This document shows, piece by piece, positions 1 to 14,600 of a DNA stretch of 64,000 nucleotides. The DNA comes from Agriotes lineatus (taxonomy: Eukaryota; Arthropoda; Insecta; Coleoptera; Elateridae). The number at the start of each line of letters is the position of its first letter. Position 1 is the first letter of the stretch. The notes below the pieces were generated by a model. The model did not search any database, had not been told where the DNA came from, and saw only the letters and a list, made by a program, of their open reading frames with translations. The DNA is taken from NCBI GenBank assembly GCA_940337035.1, contig CALNHX010003557.1, positions 1 through 64,000 of the forward strand, read 5' to 3'. The position numbers were made by a program, and so were the translations under genes.

Positions 1-1471
1 TAATGGCCTCAAAATGCTACTAGCAGTACGTAACATATTATAATTAATAGACAGTAATTGCAGAATGCTAAACATTGTACAAAAACAACTGTAAACTACT
101 TTTAAATGCATCAAAATGGCACCTACTGTTTTAGAAGTAGACAAAAAGGCATGCTAGAGCTTGTAAACGCTCTAGCGGACGATCTGAGACGTTTTGAATA
201 TCATATCGATAGTAGAAACGCTTTCAGATTTTTTAAATTTTAGTAACGCTATTTCGATGTTTGAATGCGACTTCTTAATGGCCTCAAAATGCTACTAGCA
301 GTACGTAACATATTATAATTAATAGACAGTAATTGCAGAATGCTAAACATTGTACAGAAACAACTGTATACTAATTTTAATTGCATCAGAATGGCACCTA
401 CTGTTTTAGAAGTAGACAACATGGCATGCTAGAGCCTGTAAACGCACTGGCGGACGATCTGAGACGTTTTGAATATCATATCGATAGTAGAAACGCATTC
501 AGATTTTTTAAATTTTAGTAACGCTATTTCGATGTTTGAATGCGATTTCTTAATGGCCTCAAAATGCTACTAGCAGTACGTAGCATCTTATAATTAATAC
601 ACAGTAATTGCAGAATGCTAAACATTGTACAAAAACAACTGTAATTTACTTTTAAATGCATCAGAATGGCACCTACTGTTTTAGAAGTAGACAAAATGGC
701 ATGCTAGCGCCTGTAAACGCTATGGCGGACGATCTGAAACGTTTTCAATATCATATCGATAGTAGAAACGCTTTCAAATTTTAGTAACGCTATTTCGATG
801 TTTGAATGCGACTTCTTAATGGCCTCAAAATGCTACTAGCAGTACGTAACATATTATAATTAATAGACAGTAATTGCAGAATGCTAAACATTGTACAGAA
901 ACAACTGTATACTAATTTTAATTGCATCAGAATGGCACCTACTGTTTTAGAAGTAGACAAAATGTAATGCTAAAGCCTGTAAACGCACTGGCGGACGATC
1001 TGAGACGTTTTGAATATCATATCGATAGTAGAAACGCTTTCAGATTTTTTAAATTTTAGTAACGCTATTTCGATTTTTGAATGCGATTTCTTAATGGCCT
1101 CAAAATGCTACTAGCAGTACGTAGCATCTTATAATTAATACACAGTAATTGCAGAATGCTAAACATTGTACAAAAACAACTGTAATTTACTTTTACATGC
1201 ATCAGAATGGCACCTACTGTTTTAGAAGTAAACAAAATGGCATGCTAGCGCCAGTAAACGCTATGGCGGACGATCTGAGACGCTTTCAATATCATATCGA
1301 TAGTAGAAACGCTTTCAAATTTTTTAAATTTTAGTAACGCTATTTCGATGTTTGAATGCGACTTCTTAATGGCCTCAAAATGCTACTAGCAGTACGTAAC
1401 ATATTATAATTAATAGACAGTAATTGCAGAATGCTAAATATTGTACAGAAACAACTGTATACTAATTTTAA

Positions 1472-3115
1472 ATGCATCAGAATGGCACCTACTGTTTTAG
1501 AAGAAGGCTAAATGGCATTCTAGAGCCTGTCAACGCTTTGGCAGCCGATCTGAGACGTTTTGGATATCATTTCGATATAGAAACGTTCTTAGATTTTTTT
1601 AGTTTTAGTAACGCTATTTCGATGTTTGAATGCGACTTCTTAATGGCCTCAAAATGCTACTAGCAGTACGTAACATATTATAATTAATAGACAGTAATTG
1701 CAGAATGTTAAATATTGTACAGAAACAACTGTATACTAATTTTAAATGCATCAGAATGGCACCTACTGTTTTAGAAGTTGGCTAAATGGCATGCTAATAC
1801 CTGTAAACGCTTTCGCGGCCGATCTGAGACGATTTGCATATCATTTCGATATAGAAACGTTCTTAGATTTTTTTAGTTTTAGTAACGCTATTTCGACGTT
1901 TGAATGCGACTTCTTAATGGCCTCAAAATGCTCCTAGCAGTACGTAACATATTATAATTAATATACAGTAATTGCAGAATGTTAAATAATGTACAGAAAC
2001 AACTGTATACTAATTTTAAATGCATCAGAATGGCACCTACTGTTTTAGAAGTTGGCTAAATGGCATGCTAATACCTGTAAACGCTTTCGCGGCCGATCTG
2101 AGACGATTTGCATATCATTTCGATATAGAAACGTTCTTAGATTTTTTTAGTTTTAGTAACGCTATTTCGACGTTTGAATGCGACTTCTTAATGGCCTCAA
2201 AATGCTACTAGCAGTACGTAACATATTATAATTAATAGACAGTAATTGCAGAATGCTAAATATTGTACAGAAACAACTGTATACTAATTTTAAATGCATC
2301 AGAATGGCACCTACTGTTTTAGAAGAAGGCTAAATGGCATTCTAGAGCCTGTCAACGCTTTGGCAGCCGATCTGAGACGTTTTGGATATCATTTCGATAT
2401 AGAAACGTTCTTAGATTTTTTTAGTTTTAGTAACGCTATTTCGATGTTTGAATGCGACTTCTTAATGGCCTCAAAATGCTACTAGCAGTACGTAACATAT
2501 TATAATTAATAGACAGTAATTGCAGAATGTTAAATATTGTACAGAAACAACTGTATACTAATTTTAAATGCATCAGAATGGCACCTACTGTTTTAGAAGT
2601 TGGCTAAATGGCATGCTAATACCTGTAAACGCTTTCGCGGCCGATCTGAGACGATTTGCATATCATTTCGATATAGAAACGTTCTTAGATTTTTTTAGTT
2701 TTAGTAACGCTATTTCGACGTTTGAATGCGACTTCTTAATGGCCTCAAAATGCTCCTAGCAGTACGTAACATATTATAATTAATATACAGTAATTGCAGA
2801 ATGTTAAATATTGTACAGAAACAACTGTATACTAATTTTAAATGCATCAGAATGGCACCTACTGTTTTAGAAGTTGGCTAAATGGCATGCTAATACCTGT
2901 AAACGCTTTCGCGGCCGATCTGAGACGATTTGCATATCATTTCGATATAGAAACGTTCTTAGATTTTTTTAGTTTTAGTAACGCTATTTCGACGTTTGAA
3001 TGCGACTTCTTAATGGCCTCAAAATGCTACTAGCAGTACGTAACATATTATAATTAATAGACAGTAATTGCAGAATGCTAAATATTGTACAGAAACAACT
3101 GTATACTAATTTTAA
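1472..3115 (+). repeat. Higher-order repeat, 3 monomers (822 bp), two copies
   Basis: Two successive units of three type A monomers run at 1472-2293 and 2294-3115, and a third unit starts at 3116. Within each unit the first monomer reads AGAAGGCTAAATGGCATTC, while the second and third read AGTTGGCTAAATGGCATGC with GCTAATACCTG. The second also has TGCTCCTAGC where other monomers have TGCTACTAGC. The same order of these marks in both units shows that a three-monomer block was duplicated as one. Confidence 0.88.
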
Positions 3116-4763
3116 ATGCATCAGAATGGCACCTACTGTTTTAGAAGAAGGCTAAATGGCATTCTAGAGCCTGTCAACGCTTTGGCAGCCGATCTGAGAC
3201 GTTTTGGATATCATTTCGATATAGAAACGTTCTTAGATTTTTTTAGTTTTAGCAACGCTATTTCGATGTTTGAATGCGACTTCTTAATGGCCTCAAAATG
3301 CTATTAGCATTACGTAGCATCTTATAATTAATACACAGTAATTGCAGAATGCTAAATATTGTACAAAAACAACTGTAAACTACTTTTAAATGTATCAGAA
3401 TGGCACCTACTGTTTTAGAAGTAGACAAAATGGCATGCTAGCGCCTGTAAACGCTATGGCGGACGATCTGAAACGTTTTCAATATCATATCGATAGTAGA
3501 AACGCTTTCAAATTTTTTAAATTTTAGTAACGCTATTTCGATGTTTGAATGCGACTTCTTAATGGCCTCAAAATGCTACTAGCAGTACGTAACATATTAT
3601 AATTAATAGACAGTAATTGCAGAATGTTAAATATTGTACAGAAACAACTGTATACTAATTTTAAATGCATCAGAATGGCACCTACTGTTTTAGAAGTAGA
3701 CAAAAGGCATGCTAGAGCCTGTAAACGCTCTGGCGGACGATCTGAGACGTTTTGAATATCATATCGATAGTAGAAACGCTTTCAGATTTTTTAAATTTTA
3801 GTAACGCTATTTCGATGTTTGAATGCGACTTCTTAATGGCCTCAAAATGCTACTAGCAGTACGTAACATATTATAATTATTAGACAGTAATTGCAGAATG
3901 CTAAACATTGTACAGAAACAACTGTATACTAATTTTAATTGCATCAGAATGGCACCTACTGTTTTAGAAGTAGACAAAATGGCATGCTAGAGCCTGTAAA
4001 CGCACTGGCGGACGATCTGAGACGTTTTGAATATCATATCGATAGTAGAAACGCTTTCAGATTTTTTAAATTTTAGTAACGCTATTTCGATGTTTGAATG
4101 CGATTTCTTAATGGCCTCAAAATGCTACTAGCAGTACGTAGCATCTTATAATTAATACACAGTAATTGCAGAATGCTAAACATTGTACAAAAACAACTGT
4201 AATTTACTTTTAAATGCATCAGAATGGCACCTACTGTTTTAGAAGTAGACAAAATGGCATGCTAGCGCCTGTAAACGCTATGGCGGACGATCTGAAAGGT
4301 TTTCAATATCATATCGATAGTAGAAACGCTTTCAGATTTTTTAAATTTTAGTTACGCTATTTCGATTTTTGAATGCGATTTCTTAATGGCCTCAAAATGC
4401 TACTAGCAGTACGTAGCATCTTATAATTAATACACAGTAATTGCAGAATGCTAAACATTGTACAAAAACAACTGTAATTTACTTTTAAATGCATCAGAAT
4501 GGCACCTACTGTTTTAGAAGTAGACAAAATGGCATGCTAGCGCCTGTAAACGCTATGGCGGACGATCTGAGACGTTTGCAATATCATATCGATAGTAGAA
4601 ACGCTTTCAAATTTTTTAAATTTTAGTAACGCTATTTCGATGTTTGAATGCGACTTCTTAATGGCCTCAAAATGCTACTAGCAGTACGTAGCATATTATA
4701 ATTAATAGACAGTAATTGCAGAATGCTAAATATTGTACAGAAACAACTGTATACTAACTTTAA

Positions 4764-4955
4764 ATGCATCAGAATGGCACCTACTGTTTTAGAAGTAGGC
4801 TAAATGGCATTCTAGAGCCTGTCAACGCTTTGGCGGCCGATCTGAGACGTTTTGGATATCATTTCGATATAGAAACGTTCTTAGATTTTTTTAGTTTTAG
4901 TAACACTATTTCGATGTTTGAATGCGACTTCTTAATGGCCTCAAAATGCTACTAG
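4764..4955 (+). other. Recurrent 63-codon open frame inside satellite monomers (representative)
   Basis: Type A monomers keep one open frame of 63 codons starting MHQNGTYCFRS and ending LMASKCY. About twenty copies across the array share it with few changes. Type B monomers read the same frame for about 45 codons and end in RFFKF. The frame has no recognisable domain, signal peptide or membrane segment. Many monomers have TTG in place of the ATG. A 2-bp loss (CTGGCGCCG) or a TAG after CATGCTC breaks the frame in others. I see no promoter. It is more likely a chance open frame kept by array homogenisation than a gene; it is listed because it recurs. Confidence 0.2.
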
Positions 4956-7900
4956 CAGTACGTAACATATTATAATTAATAGACAGTAATTGCAGAATGT
5001 TAAATATTGTACAGAAACAACTGTATACTAATTTTAAATGCATCAGAATGGCACCTACTGTTTTAGAAGTAGACAAAATGGCATGCTAGAGCCTGTAAAC
5101 GCTCTGGCGGACGATCTGAGACGTTTTGAATATCATATCGATAGTAGAAACGCTTTCAGATTTTTTAAATTTTAGTAACGCTATTTCTATGTTTGAATGC
5201 GACTTCTTAATGGCCTCAAAATGCTACTAGCAGTACGTAACATATTATAATTAATAGACAGTAATTGCAGAATGCTAAACATTGTTCAAAAACAACTGTA
5301 AACTACTTTTAAATGCATCAGAATGACACCTACTGTTTTAGAAGTAGACAAAAAGGCATGCTAGAGCCTGTAAACGCTCTAGCGGACGATCTGAGACGTT
5401 TTGAATATCATATCGATAGTAGAAACGCTTTCAGATTTTTTAAATTTTAGTAACGCTATTTCGATGTTTGAATGCGACTTCTTAATGGCCTCAAAATGCT
5501 ACTAGCAGTACGTAACATATTATAATTAATAGACAGTAATTGCAGAATGCTAAACATTGTACAGAAACAACTGTATACTAATTTTAATTGCATCAGAATG
5601 GCACCTACTGTTTTAGAAGTAGACAAAATGGCATGCTAGAGCCTGTAAACGCACTGGCGGACGATCTGAGACGTTTTGAATATCATATCGATAGTAGAAA
5701 CGCTTTCAGATTTTTTAAATTTTAGTAACGCTATTTCGATGTTTGAATGCGATTTCTTAATGGCCTCAAAATGCTACTAGCAGTACGTAGCATCTTATAA
5801 TTAATACACAGTAATTGCAGAATGCTAAACATTGTACAAAAACAACTGTAAACTACTTTTAAATGCATCAGAATGGCACCTACTGTTTTAGAAGTAGACA
5901 AAAAGGCATGCTAGCGCCTGTAAACGCTCTAGCGGACGATCTGAGACGTTTTGAATATCATATCGATAGTAGAAACGCTTTCAGATTTTTTAAATTTTAG
6001 TAACGCTATTTCGATGTTTGAATGCGACTTCTTAATGGCCGCAAAATGCTACTAGCAGTACGTAACATATTATAATTAATATACAGTAATTGCAGAATGC
6101 TAAACATTGTACAGAAACAACTGTATACTAATTTTAATTGCATCAGAATGGCACCTACTGTTTTAGAAGTAGACAAAATGGCATGCTAGAGCCTGTAAAC
6201 GCACTGGCGCCGATCTGAGACGTTTTGAATATCATATCGATAGTAGAAACGCTTTCAGATTTTTTAAATTTTAGTAACGCTATTTCGATGTTTGAATGCG
6301 ATTTCTTAATGGCCTCAAAATGCTACTAGCAGTACGTAGCATCTTATAATTAATACACAGTAATTGCAGAATGCTAAACATTGTACAAAAACAACTGTAA
6401 TTTACTTTTAAATGCATCAGAATGGCACCTACTGTTTTAGAAGTAGACAAAATGGCATGCTAGCGCCTGTAAACGCTATGGCGGACGATCTGAAACGTTT
6501 TCAATATCATATCGATAGTAGAAACGCTTTCAAATTTTTTAAATTTTAGTAACGCTATTTCGATGTTTGAATGCGACTTCTTAATGGCCTCAAAATGCTA
6601 CTAGCAGTACGTAACATATTATAATTAATAGACAGTAATTGCAGAATGCTAAACATTGTACAGAAACAACTGTATACTAATTTTAATTGCATCAGAATGG
6701 CACCTACTGTTTTAGAAGTAGACAAAATGGCATGCTAGAGCCTGTAAACGCACTGGCGGACGATCTGAGACGTTTTGAAGATCATATCGATAGTAGAAAC
6801 GCTTTCAGATTTTTTAAATTTTAGTAACGCTATTTCGATTTTTGAATGCGATTTCTTAATGGCCTCAAAATGCTACTAGCAGTACGTAGCATCTTATAAT
6901 TAATACACAGTAATTGCAGAATGCTAAACATTGTACAAAAACAACTGTAATTTACTTTTAAATGCATCAGAATGGCACCTACTGTTTTAGAAGTAGACAA
7001 AATGGCATGCTAGCGCCTGTAAACGCTATGGCGGACGATCTGAGACGTTTTCAATATCATATCGATAGTAGAAACGCTTTCAAATTTTTTAAATTTTAGT
7101 AACGCTATTTCGATGTTTGAATGCGACTTCTTAATGGCCTCAAAATGCTACTAGCAGTACGTAGCATATTATAATTAATAGACAGTAATTGCAGAATGCT
7201 AAATATTGTACAGAAACAACTGTATACTAACTTTAAATGCATCAGAATGGCACCTACTGTTTTAGAAGTAGGCTAAATGGCATTCTAGAGCCTGTCAACG
7301 CTTTGGCGGCCGATCTGAGACGTTTTGGATATCATTTCGATATAGAAACGTTCTTAGATTTTTTTAGTTTTAGTAACACTATTTCGATGTTTGAATGCGA
7401 CTTCTTAATGGCCTCAAAATGCTACTAGCAGTACGTAACATATTATAATTAATAGACAGTAATTGCAGAATGTTAAATATTGTACAGAAACAACTGTATA
7501 CTAATTTTAAATGCATCAGAATGGCACCTACTGTTTTAGAAGTAGACAAAATGGCATGCTAGAGCCTGTAAACGCTCTGGCGGACGATCTGAGACGTTTT
7601 GAATATCATATCGATAGTAGAAACGCTTTCAGATTTTTTAAATTTTAGTAACGCTATTTCTATGTTTGAATGCGACTTCTTAATGGCCTCAAAATGCTAC
7701 TAGCAGTACGTAACATATTATAATTAATAGACAGTAATTGCAGAATGCTAAACATTGTACAAAAACAACTGTAAACTACTTTTAAATGCATCAGAATGAC
7801 ACCTACTGTTTTAGAAGTAGACAAAAAGGCATGCTAGAGCCTGTAAACGCTCTAGCGGACGATCTGAGACGTTTTGAATATCATATCGATAGTAGAAACG

Positions 7901-9709
7901 CTTTCAGATTTTTTAAATTTTAGTAACGCTATTTCGATGTTTGAATGCGACTTCTTAATGGCCTCAAAATGCTACTAGCAGTACGTAACATATTATAATT
8001 AATAGACAGTAATTGCAGAATGCTAAACATTGTACAGAAACAACTGTATACTAATTTTAATTGCATCAGAATGGCACCTACTGTTTTAGAAGTAGACAAA
8101 ATGGCATGCTAGAGCCTGTAAACGCACTGGCGGACGATCTGAGACGTTTTGAATATCATATCGATAGTAGAAACGCTTTCAGATTTTTTAAATTTTAGTA
8201 ACGCTATTTCGATGTTTGAATGCGATTTCTTAATGGCCTCAAAATGCTACTAGCAGTACGTAGCATCTTATAATTAATACACAGTAATTGCAGAATGCTA
8301 AACATTGTACAAAAACAACTGTAAACTACTTTTAAATGCATCAGAATGGCACCTACTGTTTTAGAAGTAGACAAAAAGGCATGCTAGAGCCTGTAAACGC
8401 TCTAGCGGACGATCTGAGACGTTTTGAATATCATATCGATAGTAGAAACGCTTTCAGATTTTTTAAATTTTAGTAACGCTATTTCGATGTTTGAATGCGG
8501 CTTCTTAATGGCCTCAAAATGCTACTAGCAGTACGTAACATATTATAATTAATATACAGTAATTGCAGAATGCTAAACATTGTACAGAAACAACTGTATA
8601 CTAATTTTAATTGCATCAGAATGGCACCTACTGTTTTAGAAGTAGACAAAATGGCATGCTAGAGCCTGTAAACGCACTGGCGCCGATCTGAGACGTTTTG
8701 AATATCATATCGATAGTAGAAACGCTTTCAGATTTTTTAAATTTTAGTAACGCTATTTCGATGTTTGAATGCGATTTCTTAATGGCCTCAAAATGCTACT
8801 AGCAGTACGTAGCATCTTATAATTAATAGACAGTAATTGCAGAATGCTAAACATTGTTCAAAAACAACTGTAAACTACTTTTAAATGCATCAGAATGACA
8901 CCTACCGTTTTAGAAGTAGACAAAAAGGCATGCTAGAGCCTGTAAACGCTCTAGCGGACGATCTGAGACGTTTTGAATATCATATCGATAGTAGAAACGC
9001 TTTCAGATTTTTTAAATTTTAGTAACGCTATTTCGATGTTTGAATGCGACTTCTTAATGGCCTCAAAATGCTACTAGCAGTACGTAACATATTATAATTA
9101 ATAGACAGTAATTGCAGAATGCTAAACATTGTACAGAAACAACTGTATACTAATTTTAATTGCATCAGAATGGCACCTACTGTTTTAGAAGTAGACAAAA
9201 TGGCATGCTAGAGCCTGTAAACGCACTGGCGGACGATCTGAGACGTTTTGAATATCATATCGATAGTAGAAACGCTTTCAGATTTTTTAAATTTTAGTAA
9301 CGCTATTTCGATGTTTGAATGCGATTTCTTAATGGCCTCAAAATGCTACTAGCAGTACGTAGCATCTTATAATTAATACACAGTAATTGCAGAATGCTAA
9401 ACATTGTACAAAAACAACTGTAAACTACTTTTAAATGCATCAGAATGGCACCTACTGTTTTAGAAGTAGACAAAAAGGCATGCTAGAGCCTGTAAACGCT
9501 CTAGCGGACGATCTGAGACGTTTTGAATATCATATCGATAGTAGAAACGCTTTCAGATTTTTTAAATTTTAGTAACGCTATTTCGATGTTTGAATGCGAC
9601 TTCTTAATGGCCTTAAAATGCTACTAGCAGTACGTAACATATTATAATTAATATACAGTAATTGCAGAATGCTAAACATTGTACAGAAACAACTGTATAC
9701 TAATTTTAA
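4764..9709 (+). repeat. Higher-order repeat, 9 monomers (about 2473 bp)
   Basis: The single type A monomers at 4764 and 7237 lie 2473 bp apart, which is nine monomers. Marks that follow each one recur at the same offset: CTATTTCTATG at about 5180 and 7653, and AGAATGACACC at about 5317 and 7790. The spacing from 7237 to the next type A monomer at 10809 is 3572 bp, thirteen monomers. It contains an extra four-monomer local duplication around 8.8-9.9 kb. Confidence 0.85.
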
Positions 9710-11632
9710 TTGCATCAGAATGGCACCTACTGTTTTAGAAGTAGACAAAATGGCATGCTAGAGCCTGTAAACGCACTGGCGCCGATCTGAGACGTTTTGA
9801 ATATCATATCGATAGTAGAAACGCTTTCAGATTTTTTAAATTTTAGTAACGCTATTTCGATGTTTGAATGCGATTTCTTAATGGCCTCAAAATGCTACTA
9901 GCAGTACGTAGCATCTTATAATTAATACACAGTAATTGCAGAATGCTAAACATTGTACAAAAACAACTGTAATTTACTTTTAAATGCATCAGAATGGCAC
10001 CTACTGTTTTAGAAGTAGACAAAATGGCATGCTAGCGCCTGTAAACGCTATGGCGGACGATCTGAAACGTTTTCAATATCATATCGATAGTAGAAACGCT
10101 TTCAAATTTTTTAAATTTTAGTAACGCTATTTCGATGTTTGAATGCGACTTCTTAATGGCCTCAAAATGCTACTAGCAGTACGTAACATATTATAATTAA
10201 TAGACAGTAATTGCAGAATGCTAAACATTGTACAGAAACAACTGTATACTAATTTTAATTGCATCAGAATGGCACCTACTGTTTTAGAAGTAGACAAAAT
10301 GGCATGCTAGAGCCTGTAAACGCACTGGCGGACGATCTGAGACGTTTTGAAGATCATATCGATAGTAGAAACGCTTTCAGATTTTTTAAATTTTAGTAAC
10401 GCTATTTCGATTTTTGAATGCGATTTCTTAATGGCCTCAAAATGCTACTAGCAGTACGTAGCATCTTATAATTAATACACAGTAATTGCAGAATGCTAAA
10501 CATTGTACAAAAACAACTGTAATTTACTTTTAAATGCATCAGAATGGCACCTACTGTTTTAGAAGTAGACAAAATGGCATGCTAGCGCCTGTAAACGCTA
10601 TGGCGGACGATCTGAGACGTTTTCAATATCATATCGATAGTAGAAACGCTTTCAAATTTTTTAAATTTTAGTAACGCTATTTCGATGTTTGAATGCGACT
10701 TCTTAATGGCCTCAAAATGCTACTAGCAGTACGTAGCATATTATAATTAATAGACAGTAATTGCAGAATGCTAAATATTGTACAGAAACAACTGTATACT
10801 AACTTTAAATGCATCAGAATGGCACCTACTGTTTTAGAAGTAGGCTAAATGGCATTCTAGAGCCTGTCAACGCTTTGGCGGCCGATCTGAGACGTTTTGG
10901 ATATCATTTCGATATAGAAACGTTCTTAGATTTTTTTAGTTTTAGTAACACTATTTCGATGTTTGAATGCGACTTCTTAATGGCCTCAAAATGCTACTAG
11001 CAGTACGTAACATATTATAATTAATAGACAGTAATTGCAGAATGTTAAATATTGTACAGAAACAACTGTATACTAATTTTAATTGCATCAGAATGGCACC
11101 TACTGTTTTAGAAGTAGACAAAATGGCATGCTAGAGCCTGTAAACGCACTGGCGGACGATCTGAGACGTTTTGAAGATCATATCGATAGTAGAAACGCTT
11201 TCAGATTTTTTAAATTTTAGTAACGCTATTTCGATTTTTGAATGCGATTTCTTAATGGCCTCAAAATGCTACTAGCAGTACGTAGCATCTTATAATTAAT
11301 ACACAGTAATTGCAGAATGCTAAACATTGTACAAAAACAACTGTAATTTACTTTTAAATGCATCAGAATGGCACCTACTGTTTTAGAAGTAGACAAAATG
11401 GCATGCTAGCGCCTGTAAACGCTATGGCGGACGATCTGAGACGTTTTCAATATCATATCGATAGTAGAAACGCTTTCAAATTTTTTAAATTTTAGTAACG
11501 CTATTTCGATGTTTGAATGCGACTTCTTAATGGCCTCAAAATGCTACTAGCAGTACGTAGCATATTATAATTAATAGACAGTAATTGCAGAATGCTAAAT
11601 ATTGTACAGAAACAACTGTATACTAACTTTAA

Positions 11633-14600
11633 ATGCATCAGAATGGCACCTACTGTTTTAGAAGTAGGCTAAATGGCATTCTAGAGCCTGTCAACGCTTT
11701 GGCGGCCGATCTGAGACGTTTTGGATATCATTTCGATATAGAAACGTTCTTAGATTTTTTTAGTTTTAGTAACACTATTTCGATGTTTGAATGCGACTTC
11801 TTAATGGCCTCAAAATGCTACTAGCAGTACGTAACATATTATAATTAATAGACAGTAATTGCAGAATGTTAAATATTGTACAGAAACAACTGTATACTAA
11901 TTTTAAATGCATCAGAATGGCACCTACTGTTTTAGAAGTAGACAAAATGGCATGCTAGAGCCTGTAAACGCTCTGGCGGACGATCTGAGACGTTTTGAAT
12001 ATCATATCGATAGTAGAAACGCTTTCAGATTTTTTAAATTTTAGTAACGCTATTTCTATGTTTGAATGCGACTTCTTAATGGCCTCAAAATGCTACTAGC
12101 AGTACGTAACATATTATAATTAATAGACAGTAATTGCAGAATGCTAAACATTGTACAAAAACAACTGTAAACTACTTTTAAATGCATCAGAATGACACCT
12201 ACTGTTTTAGAAGTAGACAAAAAGGCATGCTAGAGCCTGTAAACGCTCTAGCGGACGATCTGAGACGTTTTGAATATCATATCGATAGTAGAAACGCTTT
12301 CAGATTTTTTAAATTTTAGTAACGCTATTTCGATGTTTGAATGCGACTTCTTAATGGCCTCAAAATGCTACTAGCAGTACGTAACATATTATAATTAATA
12401 GACAGTAATTGCAGAATGCTAAACATTGTACAGAAACAACTGTATACTAATTTTAATTGCATCAGAATGGCACCTACTGTTTTAGAAGTAGACAAAATGG
12501 CATGCTAGAGCCTGTAAACGCACTGGCGGACGATCTGAGACGTTTTGAATATCATATCGATAGTAGAAACGCTTTCAGATTTTTTAAATTTTAGTAACGC
12601 TATTTCGATGTTTGAATGCGATTTCTTAATGGCCTCAAAATGCTACTAGCAGTACGTAGCATCTTATAATTAATACACAGTAATTGCAGAATGCTAAACA
12701 TTGTACAAAAACAACTGTAAACTACTTTTAAATGCATCAGAATGGCACCTACTGTTTTAGAAGTAGACAAAAAGGCATGCTAGAGCCTGTAAACGCTCTA
12801 GCGGACGATCTGAGACGTTTTGAATATCATATCGATAGTAGAAACGCTTTCAGATTTTTTAAATTTTAGTAACGCTATTTCGATGTTTGAATGCGGCTTC
12901 TTAATGGCCTCAAAATGCTACTAGCAGTACGTAACATATTATAATTAATATACAGTAATTGCAGAATGCTAAACATTGTACAGAAACAACTGTATACTAA
13001 TTTTAATTGCATCAGAATGGCACCTACTGTTTTAGAAGTAGACAAAATGGCATGCTAGAGCCTGTAAACGCACTGGCGCCGATCTGAGACGTTTTGAATA
13101 TCATATCGATAGTAGAAACGCTTTCAGATTTTTTAAATTTTAGTAACGCTATTTCGATGTTTGAATGCGATTTCTTAATGGCCTCAAAATGCTACTAGCA
13201 GTACGTAGCATCTTATAATTAATACACAGTAATTGCAGAATGCTAAACATTGTACAAAAACAACTGTAATTTACTTTTAAATGCATCAGAATGGCACCTA
13301 CTGTTTTAGAAGTAGACAAAATGGCATGCTAGCGCCTGTAAACGCTATGGCGGACGATCTGAAACGTTTTCAATATCATATCGATAGTAGAAACGCTTTC
13401 AAATTTTTTAAATTTTAGTAACGCTATTTCGATGTTTGAATGCGACTTCTTAATGGCCTCAAAATGCTACTAGCAGTACGTAACATATTATAATTAATAG
13501 ACAGTAATTGCAGAATGCTAAACATTGTACAGAAACAACTGTATACTAAATTTAATTGCATCAGAATGGCACCTACTGTTTTAGAAGTAGACAAAATGGC
13601 ATGCTAGAGCCTGTAAACGCACTGGCGGACGATCTGAGACGTTTTGAATATCATATCGATAGTAGAAACGCTTTCAGATTTTTTAAATTTTAGTAACGCT
13701 ATTTCGATTTTTGAATGCGATTTCTTAATGGCCTCAAAATGCTACTAGCAGTACGTAGCATCTTATAATTAATACACAGTAATTGCAGAATGCTAAACAT
13801 TGTACAAAAACAACTGTAATTTACTTTTAAATGCATCTGAATGGCACCTACTGTTTTAGAAGTAGACAAAATGGCATGCTAGCGCCTGTAAACGCTATGG
13901 CGGACGATCTGAGACGTTTTCAATATCATATCGATAGTAGAAACGCTTTCAAATTTTTTAAATTTTAGTAACGCTATTTCGATGTTTGAATGCGACTTCT
14001 TAATGGCCTCAAAATGCTACTAGCAGTACGTAGCATATTATAATTAATAGACAGTAATTGCAGAATGCTAAATATTGTACAGAAACAACTGTATACTAAT
14101 TTTAATTGCATCAGAATGGCACCTACTGTTTTAGAAGTAGGCTAAATGGCATTCTAGAGCCTGTCAACGCTTTGGCGGCCGATCTGAGACGTTTTGGATA
14201 TCATTTCGAAATAGAAACGTTCTTAGATTTTTTTAGTTTTAGTAACACTATTTCGATGTTTGAATGCGACTTCTTAATGGCCTCAAAATGCTACTAGCAG
14301 TACGTAACATATTATAATTAATAGACAGTAATTGCAGAATGTTAAATATTGTACAGAAACAACTGTATACTAATTTTAAATGCATCAGAATGGCACCTAC
14401 TGTTTTAGAAGTAGACAAAATGGCATGCTAGAGCCTGTAAACGCTCTGGCGGACGATCTGAGACGTTTTGAATATCATATCGATAGTAGAAACGCTTTCA
14501 GATTTTTTAAATTTTAGTAACGCTATTTCTATGTTTGAATGCGACTTCTTAATGGCCTCAAAATGCTACTAGCAGTACGTAACATATTATAATTAATAGA

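Noticed and set aside
1580..1596. CENP-B-box-like TTCGATATAGAAACG in type A monomers
   Set aside because: The essential CGGG part is absent, and types B and C change the region. The likeness is weak.
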